From an uncultured bacterium (lineage in GTDB: Bacteria > Planctomycetota > GCA-002687715), in the NCBI GenBank assembly GCA_902826835.1, contig CADEGH010000014.1:13810-77809 (forward strand): DNA of 64,000 nt, written 5' to 3'. The position numbers were made by a program, and so were the translations under genes. Below the pieces are notes generated by a model. That model was not told the origin of the DNA. It did not search any database and saw only the letters and a list, made by a program, of their open reading frames with translations. Shown piece by piece: positions 32,877-43,546 of the stretch; positions within the stretch are counted from its first letter, which is position 1; each line of letters starts with the position of its first letter.

Positions 32877-34019
32877 TTGAAGCGGGTTTACCTGGACCAC
32901 AACGCAACCTCGCCCCCGGATCCACGGGTCCTCCTCGCGATGGAGCCTTGGCTTCGAGAACACTGCGGAAACCCGAGCAGTCTCTACGCGGAGGGGAGAC
33001 TGGCGCGGCGAGCGGTGGAGGATGCACGGGACGAGATTGCCCAAGCGATGGCGGTGCCTGCTCGGGAGATCACGTTCACGAGTGGCGCCACGGAGGCCAA
33101 CAGCCTCGCGATCTTCTCGGCGCATCAGCACGGGCGGGGTACGCTCGTAGCCTCGGCCATCGAACATCCGTCTATCTTGGCCGCCGTTAAGCACTTAGGT
33201 GAATCCACTGGCCGACCGATCGGCACCCTGGCGGTGGATGAGGCTGGAGTCGTGCGGCTCGATTCTCTCTACGAAGCCCTCGAACTGAACCCGGCCCTTT
33301 TGGCGCTCATGGCCGTCAACAACGAAGTTGGGAGCATTCAGCCCATCGATGCGGTGGCCCGCCAAGTGGCGGGATCAAACATATGGCTCCACGTCGATGC
33401 CGTGCAGGCGTGGGGCAAGGCCGACTTCGGGACGCCTCCACCGGGAGTGAGTTCCTTGAGCATTTCTGGTCATAAGATTGGAGGCCCGAAGGGGATAGGC
33501 GCGTTGTGGTGCCACGAGGAATTCCCGATCGCAGCCCTGTTTTGGGGGGGAGGCCAGGAACGCGGTCGCCGCGCCGGGACCGAAAACGTCGCCGGAATCG
33601 TGGGGCTGGGTCGAGCGTTCCGGTTGGCCCGGGAGGAACTTTCGGCGCGCCAGGCTCGGCTCTCCGCGCTGGAGTCGGAGTTCCTCGTTGCCTTACACCG
33701 GAATGGGGTGAACTTCGAACGCCACGGCCCAGCCACCGCCGCGCTGCGGATTCCCGGAACCCTCAATTTGCGGTTTCCGGGGGTCCGAGGGGAACGCCTC
33801 ATGATCGCGCTTGACCTGGACGGGGTCGCCATCAGCCTCGGTAGCGCCTGCAGCAGCGGAGCCGCCGAACCGAGCCCAGTGCTGCGGGCGATGGGAGTCG
33901 AAAAACTCCCCAACCTGGAATCGGTGCGCATCAGTTTTGGCGCCACCCAGGCCCTCGGCGAGGGGACGGAGGCTGCCCAGGTCATCCACGACGTTCTCCG
34001 CCTCAAACTCAATTCCTGA
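32877..34019 (+). CDS. Cysteine desulfurase (NifS/IscS family)
   Basis: 380 aa from a TTG at 32877, with GGGGGAGGG upstream; the much longer frame before it overlaps mglA and is a shadow. PLP-dependent desulfurase: YLDHNATSPPDPRVL, FTSGATEANSLAIFS, IEHPSI, HVDAVQAWGK, PLP lysine in SISGHKIGGPKGIGAL, and the active cysteine loop LGSACSSGAAEPSPVL. RRAGTENVAGIVG also fits. It donates sulfur from cysteine to Fe-S cluster or thiolation pathways. No iscU, iscR or mnmA gene is adjacent, so the acceptor is unknown. It is divergent from mglA; the promoter region for both lies in about 100 bases. Confidence 0.92.
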   Translation: MKRVYLDHNATSPPDPRVLLAMEPWLREHCGNPSSLYAEGRLARRAVEDARDEIAQAMAVPAREITFTSGATEANSLAIFSAHQHGRGTLVASAIEHPSILAAVKHLGESTGRPIGTLAVDEAGVVRLDSLYEALELNPALLALMAVNNEVGSIQPIDAVARQVAGSNIWLHVDAVQAWGKADFGTPPPGVSSLSISGHKIGGPKGIGALWCHEEFPIAALFWGGGQERGRRAGTENVAGIVGLGRAFRLAREELSARQARLSALESEFLVALHRNGVNFERHGPATAALRIPGTLNLRFPGVRGERLMIALDLDGVAISLGSACSSGAAEPSPVLRAMGVEKLPNLESVRISFGATQALGEGTEAAQVIHDVLRLKLNS

Positions 34020-34361
34020 GAGCACTTGTGGCGGTTCTCCGGTCGCTGCGGCCCAGGTCGATGCTCCTAAGTTATTTTGTGGCCAGAACTTACGATCGCA
34101 TCTTTGGCCTGGCTCCCTCCCGCAGCCATCGAGCAACCCGATTAAGAAATCGAGAATGAAAAAGTGCGGTGCCGCGTCGGGCGTGACTTTTTTGAGAGCC
34201 GATCAGTCCCAACCTTAATTCCGCAAAGCACTAACGAGCTTAGGGAGGAGGCGGGGGAGAGCGGGGGAGAAATTCGACCGCGCGAGGTCTTCCATGCCCT
34301 AGGCCCGTCCGTAGATTGCGCGCCGTCTCGAGGGGGACCCATGAGCTCCCCTGGGGACGCC

Positions 34362-34388
34362 GGTCCGCCAAGCCCACCTTGGTGGACC
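34362..34388 (+). repeat. 11-bp hairpin in the dnaA upstream region
   Basis: Arms GGTCCGCCAAG (34362-34372) and CTTGGTGGACC (34378-34388) pair with one G-T wobble and a five-base loop. It lies about 65 bases before the dnaA start. It may be a protein-binding site or part of a leader RNA. Confidence 0.5.
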
Positions 34389-34418
34389 TCCTCCGCACTC
34401 TTTCCGCTGTTGGTGAGG

Positions 34419-34440
34419 AACCCGCGTTTTTACGCGGGTT
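34419..34440 (+). repeat. Perfect 9-bp hairpin directly before the dnaA ribosome site
   Basis: AACCCGCGT (34419-34427), TTTT loop, ACGCGGGTT (34432-34440). The dnaA Shine-Dalgarno AGGGGAG (34441-34447) starts immediately after the stem, five bases before the ATG. The stem may influence initiation on dnaA mRNA. Confidence 0.6.
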
Positions 34441-34452
34441 AGGGGAGCTTTC

Positions 34453-35940
34453 ATGTCGGTTGGGCCCATGCCAGGGACACTCTGGTCGGACGTGTTGAGT
34501 CGCGTCCAGGATCGGATCAGCGATCAGCAATTCGAGACATGGTTCCGGGGCGTCGAGCTCCGCACCTGCACCGAGGAGCTGATCGAGATCGCGACCCCCA
34601 ATTCCTTCGCCGGTGAGTGGCTGCAAAAGCGCTACCGGGAAGTGATCCTCGCCGCGGCGAGGGAGGTCTTCGGTGGGCGCGAACCTGAACTGCGGCTGAC
34701 CTCGAGTCGAGCCCAGGGAAGCGACTCCAGCATCAACCTCGGGGAAGTCACCGCTCGGCCAGAGTCGGCCGCTCGCAGCGCTCCGGAGGAAGAAACGGCG
34801 TCTCGGGCGGTCGCGGACCTGCTCGCGCGGGTTCAACGGGAGGCGGGAGGTCGTGGTACTTCCCCCTCGAGACCCTCTGCCACGCTGGCGGCCAAGCCGG
34901 CGTTTCGCCAAGTCCTTCTCAGCCCTCGGTATCGCCTCGACAATTTTGTGGCGAGTCCCACGAGCCGGGTGGCGGTCGCGGCCGCCCAATCGATGGTGCA
35001 GGGCCAGGGCCATCGCTACAGCCCGATCTACATCCACGCCGGAACCGGGTTGGGCAAGACACACTTACTCCAAGCCATCGCGCAGGGCCTGCGGCTCGAG
35101 AACCCCGCGCTTCGGGTGCGCTACGTTCCCTGCGAGCACTTCGTCAACCACTTCATCGCGGCCGTGGACCAAGGCAAAGTTGAAGCGTTTCGAGCCTTCT
35201 ACCGCGAAGTCGATGTGCTCTTGATGGACGACGTGCACCTTCTGGCCGGAAAAGACCGGACCCAGCAGGAGTTTGAGCAGACCTTCGAAGAACTGCACCG
35301 CAACCAGGCCCGAATCGTGGTGGCCTCGAACCGTCCCCCCCAGGAGTTGGAGGGGCTGACCGACAAACTCGTCAACTTGTTCCAGTGGGGCCTTCTGGCT
35401 CCCTTGACGCTGCCACTCTGCGACCAGCGAGCCGAATTGGCCCGCCGATTCGCCGCGGAGCTCGAGGTTGAACTCTCCGGAGCTGTGACCGACGCGGTGG
35501 CCGAGGGCGTGGCCACCAATGTTCGTGAACTCGAAGGGGTCGTGGTTCGGCTGGTTGGGCGTCGGCTGCTGGCCCAAGTCGAGCCATCGGTGGAACTCGT
35601 CCAAGACCTCCTGCGGGACTTGAAGGTGGGTCAGGTCAAAAAGATCCCCTTACCGACGATCTCGGAGTCCACGGCTCGTTTCTTCCGGGTAGATCTGGGA
35701 GAAATGCTCGGGCCCAAGCGAGGCCAAGCCATTTCGCGGGTGCGCCAGATCGCGATGTGGCTCTGCCGGCGCCTCACCGAGCACAGCTCGGACGAAATCG
35801 GGAAGCACTTCGGCGGCCGAGACCACTCCACAGTGCTCTACGGAGTCGAATCGACCGAGGCGCGGCTGGCCGCGGACCCGGAACTTCGATCTCGGGTTGA
35901 TCGCCTCCATTCGGAGCTCGCGATCCCGAAGCGCGGCTGA
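34453..35940 (+). CDS. dnaA: Chromosomal replication initiator DnaA
   Basis: 495 aa. Domain I (residues 1-85) includes WSDVLSRVQDRISDQQFETWF; domain II is a Ser/Glu/Arg-rich linker to about 155. Domain III is the AAA+ core: YIHAGTGLGKTHLLQAIA (Walker A), VDVLLMDDVHLL (Walker B), and sensor-like VVASNRPPQEL. Domain IV carries the box-binding signature GGRDHSTVLYG. It unwinds the origin and loads the replisome. The ribosome site is AGGGGAG. A hairpin abuts it. It begins the dnaA-dnaN-dciA-gyrB block, with 174 bases to dnaN. Confidence 0.97.
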   Translation: MSVGPMPGTLWSDVLSRVQDRISDQQFETWFRGVELRTCTEELIEIATPNSFAGEWLQKRYREVILAAAREVFGGREPELRLTSSRAQGSDSSINLGEVTARPESAARSAPEEETASRAVADLLARVQREAGGRGTSPSRPSATLAAKPAFRQVLLSPRYRLDNFVASPTSRVAVAAAQSMVQGQGHRYSPIYIHAGTGLGKTHLLQAIAQGLRLENPALRVRYVPCEHFVNHFIAAVDQGKVEAFRAFYREVDVLLMDDVHLLAGKDRTQQEFEQTFEELHRNQARIVVASNRPPQELEGLTDKLVNLFQWGLLAPLTLPLCDQRAELARRFAAELEVELSGAVTDAVAEGVATNVRELEGVVVRLVGRRLLAQVEPSVELVQDLLRDLKVGQVKKIPLPTISESTARFFRVDLGEMLGPKRGQAISRVRQIAMWLCRRLTEHSSDEIGKHFGGRDHSTVLYGVESTEARLAADPELRSRVDRLHSELAIPKRG

Positions 35941-36114
35941 GATCACGGCCAAGACGGCCGTTCATCGTCCGACCTCACCGTCCGATCTACCTCTACCGCC
36001 CCGGTCGGCGAGCCTTCGGAGCGCTCGCAAGGTGGGTTAAGATCCAAGCCATTAGGGCGACTTCGGCCACCGAGGACGAGGCCCTCTCGATATCCCGTTC
36101 GAAGCGGAGTGCCC

Positions 36115-37218
36115 ATGCGCTTCCAAGTGAGCCGCGCCCAGTTACTCGACGCCGTGACCCTGGTCAGCACGGTGGTGCCGCCGCGGTCGATCAAGCCGAT
36201 TCTCCAGAACGTGCGGCTCCTGGTGGATCCCGTGGGGGTCACGCTCTTGGCCACGGACCTCGAGGTCGCGGTCCGCTATCGACTCGAGGTCGGCCAGGTC
36301 ACCGAAGGCGGCGACCTGCTTTTGCCCGTCAACAAGCTCGTCGGCATCCTTCGGGAGTCCGTGAGCGACACCGTCACGGTGGAAGCGTCGGAGCGCTCCG
36401 TCAACGTCCGGGCCGGGAAGAGCCATTTCCGCATCCTCTCCGAAGACCCCGACGAATTTCCAGGCATCCCCAGCTTCACCGATGAAGGCTCCTTCAGTGT
36501 CGACCGGGAGTCCTTCCGGACCCTGATTCGCAAGACCTCCTTCGCCGCCGCCCGCGAAAAAAGCCGCTACGCCTTCAATGGAGTGCGGCTTGAGGTGGAG
36601 GGCGACAAGCTCCGGATGATCGGCACCGATGGCAAGAAGATGGCCGTGAAGACGGTCACCCTCGATTCCCCGGCCGTGGTTGAACGACCACCGGTCATTC
36701 CGATCAAGGGCCTCTCCACGATGGAGCGAGTCCTCTCCTCCGAGGATCCGAAGGTCCGCCTCCTCGTCGACGACAAGCAGGTCATCATGCGATCGGGGCG
36801 AGCCGAGGTGGCCACCCGCCTCGTCGAGGGTGCATTTCCCCGGTACGAAAACGTCATACCCAAAGAAACGCCGCTGCGCATCACGATCGAAAAGGAAGCG
36901 CTGGCCCGGGCGTTCCGCCAGGCGGCGGTGCTCACGAACGAAGAGAGCAAGGCGGTACGGATGACCATCGAAGATGGTCAACTGGTTCTGTCCTCGCGTG
37001 CCGCTGACGTCGGTGAATCCAAGATCGAGGAGCCGATTCAATACGAGGGCGAGGTGATCTCCACGGCCTTCAACCCCGACTACGTCCTCGAGGGCCTCAA
37101 GGTCATGGATGCCGAGCAGGTCAAATTCTGCTGCTCGGGCAAAGACACGCCCGCTCGCATCGACGGCGAGGAAAACTACATCTTCATCGTGATGCCGGTC
37201 ACGCTGCGAAGCGGTTGA
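36115..37218 (+). CDS. dnaN: DNA polymerase III sliding clamp beta subunit
   Basis: 367 aa, normal length, from the ATG at 36115, preceded by GGAG; a GTG six bases earlier is less likely. Clamp blocks are MRFQVSRAQLLDAVTLVSTVVPPRS (N-terminus), FRILSEDPDEFPGIP, TSFAAAREKSRYAFNGVRLEV, GTDGKKMAVKT, PRYENVIPKE and FNPDYVLEGL with the C-terminal FIVMPVTLR. It encircles DNA to hold the polymerase. The 174-base gap after dnaA has no clear promoter or DnaA boxes. Confidence 0.97.
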   Translation: MRFQVSRAQLLDAVTLVSTVVPPRSIKPILQNVRLLVDPVGVTLLATDLEVAVRYRLEVGQVTEGGDLLLPVNKLVGILRESVSDTVTVEASERSVNVRAGKSHFRILSEDPDEFPGIPSFTDEGSFSVDRESFRTLIRKTSFAAAREKSRYAFNGVRLEVEGDKLRMIGTDGKKMAVKTVTLDSPAVVERPPVIPIKGLSTMERVLSSEDPKVRLLVDDKQVIMRSGRAEVATRLVEGAFPRYENVIPKETPLRITIEKEALARAFRQAAVLTNEESKAVRMTIEDGQLVLSSRAADVGESKIEEPIQYEGEVISTAFNPDYVLEGLKVMDAEQVKFCCSGKDTPARIDGEENYIFIVMPVTLRSG

Positions 37219-37222
37219 TCGC

Positions 37223-40023
<2,801 letters not shown>

Positions 40024-40030
40024 GGGCGCG

Positions 40031-41440
40031 ATGCCGAGCCTGGGCAGCATCACCTTCCTGCTCGCGCTCCTGGCCGAAATCGTCGGGATCAGTTGTGCTG
40101 CGCATGCCCTCCTGCACAAACGCCGCAATTCCGCCAGCACCCTGGCTTGGATCGTGGTCTGCGTCGTCCTCCCCGGCCTCGGTGCGTTCTTCTATCTAAC
40201 GATTGGCCAGGATCGCATCGGCCGAAGGCGCACGTTTCGGCTGCGTCTGGCGAGAGCCCGGTTTCGGACCCGAAGGACAAGCCGCCGACCGAGCGATCAA
40301 GCGGATAACCGGAGCTCGGATACGCACGAGGCCTTGGCTGGTCGGGCGACTACCGAAGGTAATCGAGTCGACTTCTTCGGGGAGGCTGAGGAGTTCTACG
40401 GGGACCTCCTCCAGTCCATCGGCCAAGCTCGCCACGCCATCGCATTGCAGTTCTACATCTTCGACGACGATTCCGTCGGTAGGAGCGTTCGCGCCGCGCT
40501 CTGCGAACGCGCATGCGCCGGAGTGGCGGTTCGGGTCCTCTACGACGCAGTGGGCTGTGCGTCCGTCGATGCGAGCTTCTTCAAACCCCTCGCAGAGGCG
40601 GGCGCCGTGGTTTCGCCGTTCATGCCCATGCGACCGCTCCGCCGGCGCTGGCAGATCAACCTCCGCAACCACCGGAAGTTGGTGATCATCGACGGGCGGT
40701 TGGCGTATCAAGGTAGCCTCAACATCAGTGCGAGGCACCTGACAAGATCCGGGGGAACATCACTGGATCTCGGATGGAAACTGAGCGGCCCCGTGGTGGG
40801 CGAATTGCTCGAGGCCTTTGCCAGCGATTGGTTCTACGCCAACGGCGAAGACGTTCACGATCTGCCGTGGGAAACCTCCGAACCTAGCGGCTCCGAACGC
40901 ATCCTCTTGGTCACGAGCGGTCCTGACCAAGACCACGGGCGATTCCACCGACTGTTACTCCAAACCCTCTACCGCGCGGAGTCGGAAGTCACGCTGTTTA
41001 CGCCCTACTTCGTGCCCGACTCCTCACTGACGGACGCAATCGTCGTCGCCGCCCGGCGGGGCGTGAACGTGCGATTGTGTGTCCCGGAGCGCTCGGATCA
41101 CCGGCTCGTGGGATGGGCCATGCGAGACCACTTGCGCCACGCCGTCGAGTCGGGAGTGAAAGTTCTCTTGCATCCGCCCCCGATGATCCACGTGAAGGCG
41201 GCAGTGATCGATCGGTCCCTGGTCCTGCTCGGCAGCTCCAACCTGGACTCGAGGAGTCTCTTTCTGAACTTCGAGACCGACCTCGTGCTGAGTGCCGGCC
41301 CCGCGACTGCCGGGCTTCTGACCTGGCTCGATCGGGAACTGGCAGTGGCGAAAAAACTCAGCCCGTTTCACGAAGGCAAACGCGGCCTTCTGCTGATCCT
41401 GGCCCAGCGCCTCGCCGCCCTCTTCTCGCCGATACTTTGA
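40031..41440 (+). CDS. cls: Cardiolipin synthase (phospholipase D family)
   Basis: 469 aa, starting eight bases after gyrB with GAGGG before the ATG. Two N-terminal membrane helices (residues 6-26 and 38-58) anchor it to the inner membrane. Both PLD HKD motifs are present: NHRKLVIIDGRLAYQGSLNI and IHVKAAVIDRSLVLLGSSNLDSRS. It condenses two phosphatidylglycerol molecules to cardiolipin. Residues 70-110 are a basic linker. It may be co-transcribed with gyrB. It is convergent with tatA, 13 bases apart. Confidence 0.9.
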   Translation: MPSLGSITFLLALLAEIVGISCAAHALLHKRRNSASTLAWIVVCVVLPGLGAFFYLTIGQDRIGRRRTFRLRLARARFRTRRTSRRPSDQADNRSSDTHEALAGRATTEGNRVDFFGEAEEFYGDLLQSIGQARHAIALQFYIFDDDSVGRSVRAALCERACAGVAVRVLYDAVGCASVDASFFKPLAEAGAVVSPFMPMRPLRRRWQINLRNHRKLVIIDGRLAYQGSLNISARHLTRSGGTSLDLGWKLSGPVVGELLEAFASDWFYANGEDVHDLPWETSEPSGSERILLVTSGPDQDHGRFHRLLLQTLYRAESEVTLFTPYFVPDSSLTDAIVVAARRGVNVRLCVPERSDHRLVGWAMRDHLRHAVESGVKVLLHPPPMIHVKAAVIDRSLVLLGSSNLDSRSLFLNFETDLVLSAGPATAGLLTWLDRELAVAKKLSPFHEGKRGLLLILAQRLAALFSPIL

Positions 41441-41453
41441 GCGGCAGGTCGAG

Positions 41454-41708
41454 TCAGGACTTGGGAGTCTCGGCGCGCGCTTTGTCGCGGTCGGCAAGTT
41501 CGGCGTCGATGCGTCGATCCGCCTCGCGGTCCATGTCGTTCACTTGATCCTGCATTCCTCGGAGGCCTTTCTTGAACTCCAAAAGGCCCCGGCCGAGCGA
41601 TCGGCCGACTTCAGGAAGCTTCGAACCGAAGAGAAGCAGGCCGATGACCAGGATGATCATCACCTCGGGGATGCTGAAGTTACCGATGAACAGAAGCGGG
41701 GGTCGCAT
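41454..41708 (-). CDS. tatA: Sec-independent translocase TatA/TatE-like protein
   Basis: 84 aa. One membrane helix (MIILVIGLLLFG, about residues 15-27) is followed by the conserved hinge and amphipathic helix FGSKLPEVGRSLGRGLLEFKKGL, then a charged tail (NDMDREADRRIDAELADRD). This is the TatA/E pore-forming subunit of the twin-arginine translocase. tatC is not in the window. It lies directly downstream of a gene with a twin-arginine signal peptide, and two further proteins with such signals are encoded at 49993 and 57604. Confidence 0.9.
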   Translation of the reverse strand: MRPPLLFIGNFSIPEVMIILVIGLLLFGSKLPEVGRSLGRGLLEFKKGLRGMQDQVNDMDREADRRIDAELADRDKARAETPKS

Positions 41709-41735
41709 GGGCGCCCTCCTGGCACGAGCGGGTTT

Positions 41736-42602
41736 TCACCAACGGTTGGCGGCGGAGACACGTTGGATCGCCGCGTCTTCGCCTTCCATAGGCGAACACT
41801 CGAGTCCAACGTAACCACGATACCCTAAATTCGAGAGTTCTCGCAGGACTCTCGGGTAGTGGATTTCTCCGGTTCCGGGCTCGTGTCGGCCAGGATGGTC
41901 GGCGAGTTGGACGTAGCCCACCTGATCGAACCCCTCCTTCAAGCGACCGCAAAGATCGCCTTCGGAGATCTGCATGTGGTAAAGATCCCAGTTGATCTTG
42001 ACCCAAGGGGAGTCGACGGCCCGGCAGATCGCCACCGCGGGAGCACTCCCGTAGAGGCAGTGACCCTTGTGGTCCACCCGGATGTTCATGGGCTCAAGAA
42101 TCAGCATGACTTCGTGCCGCGCCGCAATGGGGGCGGCCCGTTTGAGGCCGGCGATGATGTTCTGGTGCATCTCCGCCTGCGTCATGCCCGGCTGATCGTC
42201 GCCGCCCACGACCGTCATGGCGCGGCATCGCAGCTTCTTCGCAACCAAGCAGGATTCCTCGATGCGGGCGACGAAGGTGTCGTGGTTCTTCGGGTCGTTC
42301 AGGCCCGGGCGAAAGCCCCAGGCGGTGAACTGAGCGATTTCGATACCCAATTCTTGGGTCAGCGCCGCGAGCGCCTCCAAGTCTTTGCCCTGATAGGGCC
42401 AAAATTCGATCGCGGAGAACCCCGCCTCTTTGGTCTTCCGCACCCGCTCGAGAAAGGGGAGCTTGTTCCACCACATTTCGACGTTCACCGCGAACTTTGT
42501 GTCGCCGCGGTAAGTGGTCGGGCGCTTCGGGGTCGGTGAGGCAACGACTTTGGCGGCAAGCGGAGAGGTCAGGCCCAAGGCCAGCAGTTCTCGACGATTC
42601 AT
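41736..42602 (-). CDS. Tat-exported xylose-isomerase-like TIM-barrel protein (hydroxypyruvate isomerase-like)
   Basis: 288 aa. The N-terminus MNRRELLALGLTSPLAAKVVA is a short twin-arginine-type signal. The rest is an AP endonuclease 2 / sugar isomerase TIM barrel: FAVNVEMWWNKLPFLERVRKTKEAGFSAIEFWPYQGKD, LILEPMN, VKINWDLYHMQISEGDL, HPGRHEPGTGEIHYPRVLREL, GYVGLECSP. The pattern of metal-binding Glu, Asp, His and Glu is as in hydroxypyruvate isomerase (Hyi). The true substrate of the exported Planctomycetota forms is not known. It precedes tatA by 27 bases. Confidence 0.85.
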   Translation of the reverse strand: MNRRELLALGLTSPLAAKVVASPTPKRPTTYRGDTKFAVNVEMWWNKLPFLERVRKTKEAGFSAIEFWPYQGKDLEALAALTQELGIEIAQFTAWGFRPGLNDPKNHDTFVARIEESCLVAKKLRCRAMTVVGGDDQPGMTQAEMHQNIIAGLKRAAPIAARHEVMLILEPMNIRVDHKGHCLYGSAPAVAICRAVDSPWVKINWDLYHMQISEGDLCGRLKEGFDQVGYVQLADHPGRHEPGTGEIHYPRVLRELSNLGYRGYVGLECSPMEGEDAAIQRVSAANRW

Positions 42603-42632
42603 GGCTCCAATCTCCGGTGGAAGGAAGATCGA

Positions 42633-43424
42633 TCAAGCCCCAGGCGCCCGCCAGGCCGCGTAGATGAAGGCGGGATTGGGCCGGTAGAGAAAAAACGAGC
42701 CGACTCCCAGCCCATCCAGGAATCTTCGCGCGCCTTCCCAGGTGAAGTTCGCCCCCATGTAGCCGGTTCCGCGGCAGAGCTCCTGATCCGGAAGCTCCAC
42801 AGCTTCGCGTTCCACCGCCTGCTCGCGTTCGTTGATTAAGCGCGCAATCTCTTCTGAGCTCACGGTCGGACAATCGATTCCCGCATGGTCACTCGCGTCG
42901 CCGAGCAGTTGGAATCACAGTTCCCCGCCCGGCGCCAGTGCGACGATGGCGGCTCGGATCCAGGCTTCGATGACGGATTCCGGGCAATGGATGAAAACCG
43001 CGGCCGCGAAGATGAAGTGGTAACGCCGGTCGCGGCAAGAATCCGGCAGGGAGATCCCGTCACTCAGGGCGAAGCGGACATTCTCGAGTTCGGAGCAGTT
43101 TCGTCGGGCTTCTTCGATATACGTGCTCGAAATGTCGACTCCGGTGTAAGTTCGGACTCGGGGCGCCAGCGGCCGCGCCAAGCGACCAACTCCACAGCCA
43201 ATCTCCAGAGTGTGGGCCTCCCGCAGGAACTCCGGCTCGAGTCCGGTGGTGATGAACCCACAGTCGGCGCGACCGCCGCCGAAGAAACGCAGTTCGTCCG
43301 ACCAGCCGGGGGCCGAAGCAATGAAAAAGCGACCGTGCGGCGTGCGAGCCCGGGTTTCCCACTCTTGACGGAGGCGCGCGGCCTCCTGTTGTGCCTCGTT
43401 CGACCGGTTCGCGAGACTTGACAT
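42633..43424 (-). pseudogene. SAM-dependent methyltransferase interrupted by one in-frame TGA
   Basis: Read from the ATG at 43424, 169 codons give a class I methyltransferase (LEIGCGVGRLARPLAP, YTGVDISSTYIEEARRN, FIFAAAVFIHCP) that stops at LAPGGEL with TGA at 42915-42917. The same frame continues without any other stop as FQLLGDASDHAGIDCPT and on to ..YRPNPAFIYAAWRAPGA at 42633, another 93 codons. Homologous methyltransferases usually read PGGxLWFQ here, so TGA most likely replaces a TGG tryptophan codon. The gene is therefore a recent nonsense mutant, a sequencing error, or a recoded gene; the rest is well kept. It is divergent from the porin gene. Confidence 0.75.
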
Positions 43425-43546
43425 CGAGTCGCAGTTTACCTTCCTTCCGTGGTTTCGGCATGGTCCATGCGCAACGCCGCGCCCTGCCCGGCGCGCGGTG
43501 TGCAGGGCGGAAAAGTCCCCGAACCCTCGGAATGGGAGTGGGAAGA

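Larger units (their letters stand above)
34020..34452 (+). other. 433-base region upstream of dnaA
   Basis: It contains no convincing gene; the 92-codon frame at 34164-34442 is unlike any family. Two hairpins lie close to dnaA (annotated separately). An A-rich patch occurs at 34140-34165 (aagaaatcgagaatgaaaaa). I found no good DnaA box (TTATNCACA) on either strand, so an origin here is unproven, although dnaA-proximal origins are common. Confidence 0.35.

Noticed and set aside
32772-33194. Long N-terminal extension of mglA
   Set aside because: The family starts at MSIVNTRDK at 32771; upstream codons are Arg/Pro-rich and run over the desulfurase start.
34164-34442. 92-codon frame before dnaA
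   Set aside because: Low-complexity, Pro/Ser-rich, overlaps the hairpins, no ribosome site or homology that I recognise; rpmH was expected here but is not found.
42915-42917. Selenocysteine at the in-frame TGA
   Set aside because: No convincing SECIS hairpin just downstream; the homologous residue is Trp and the protein is not a redox enzyme.
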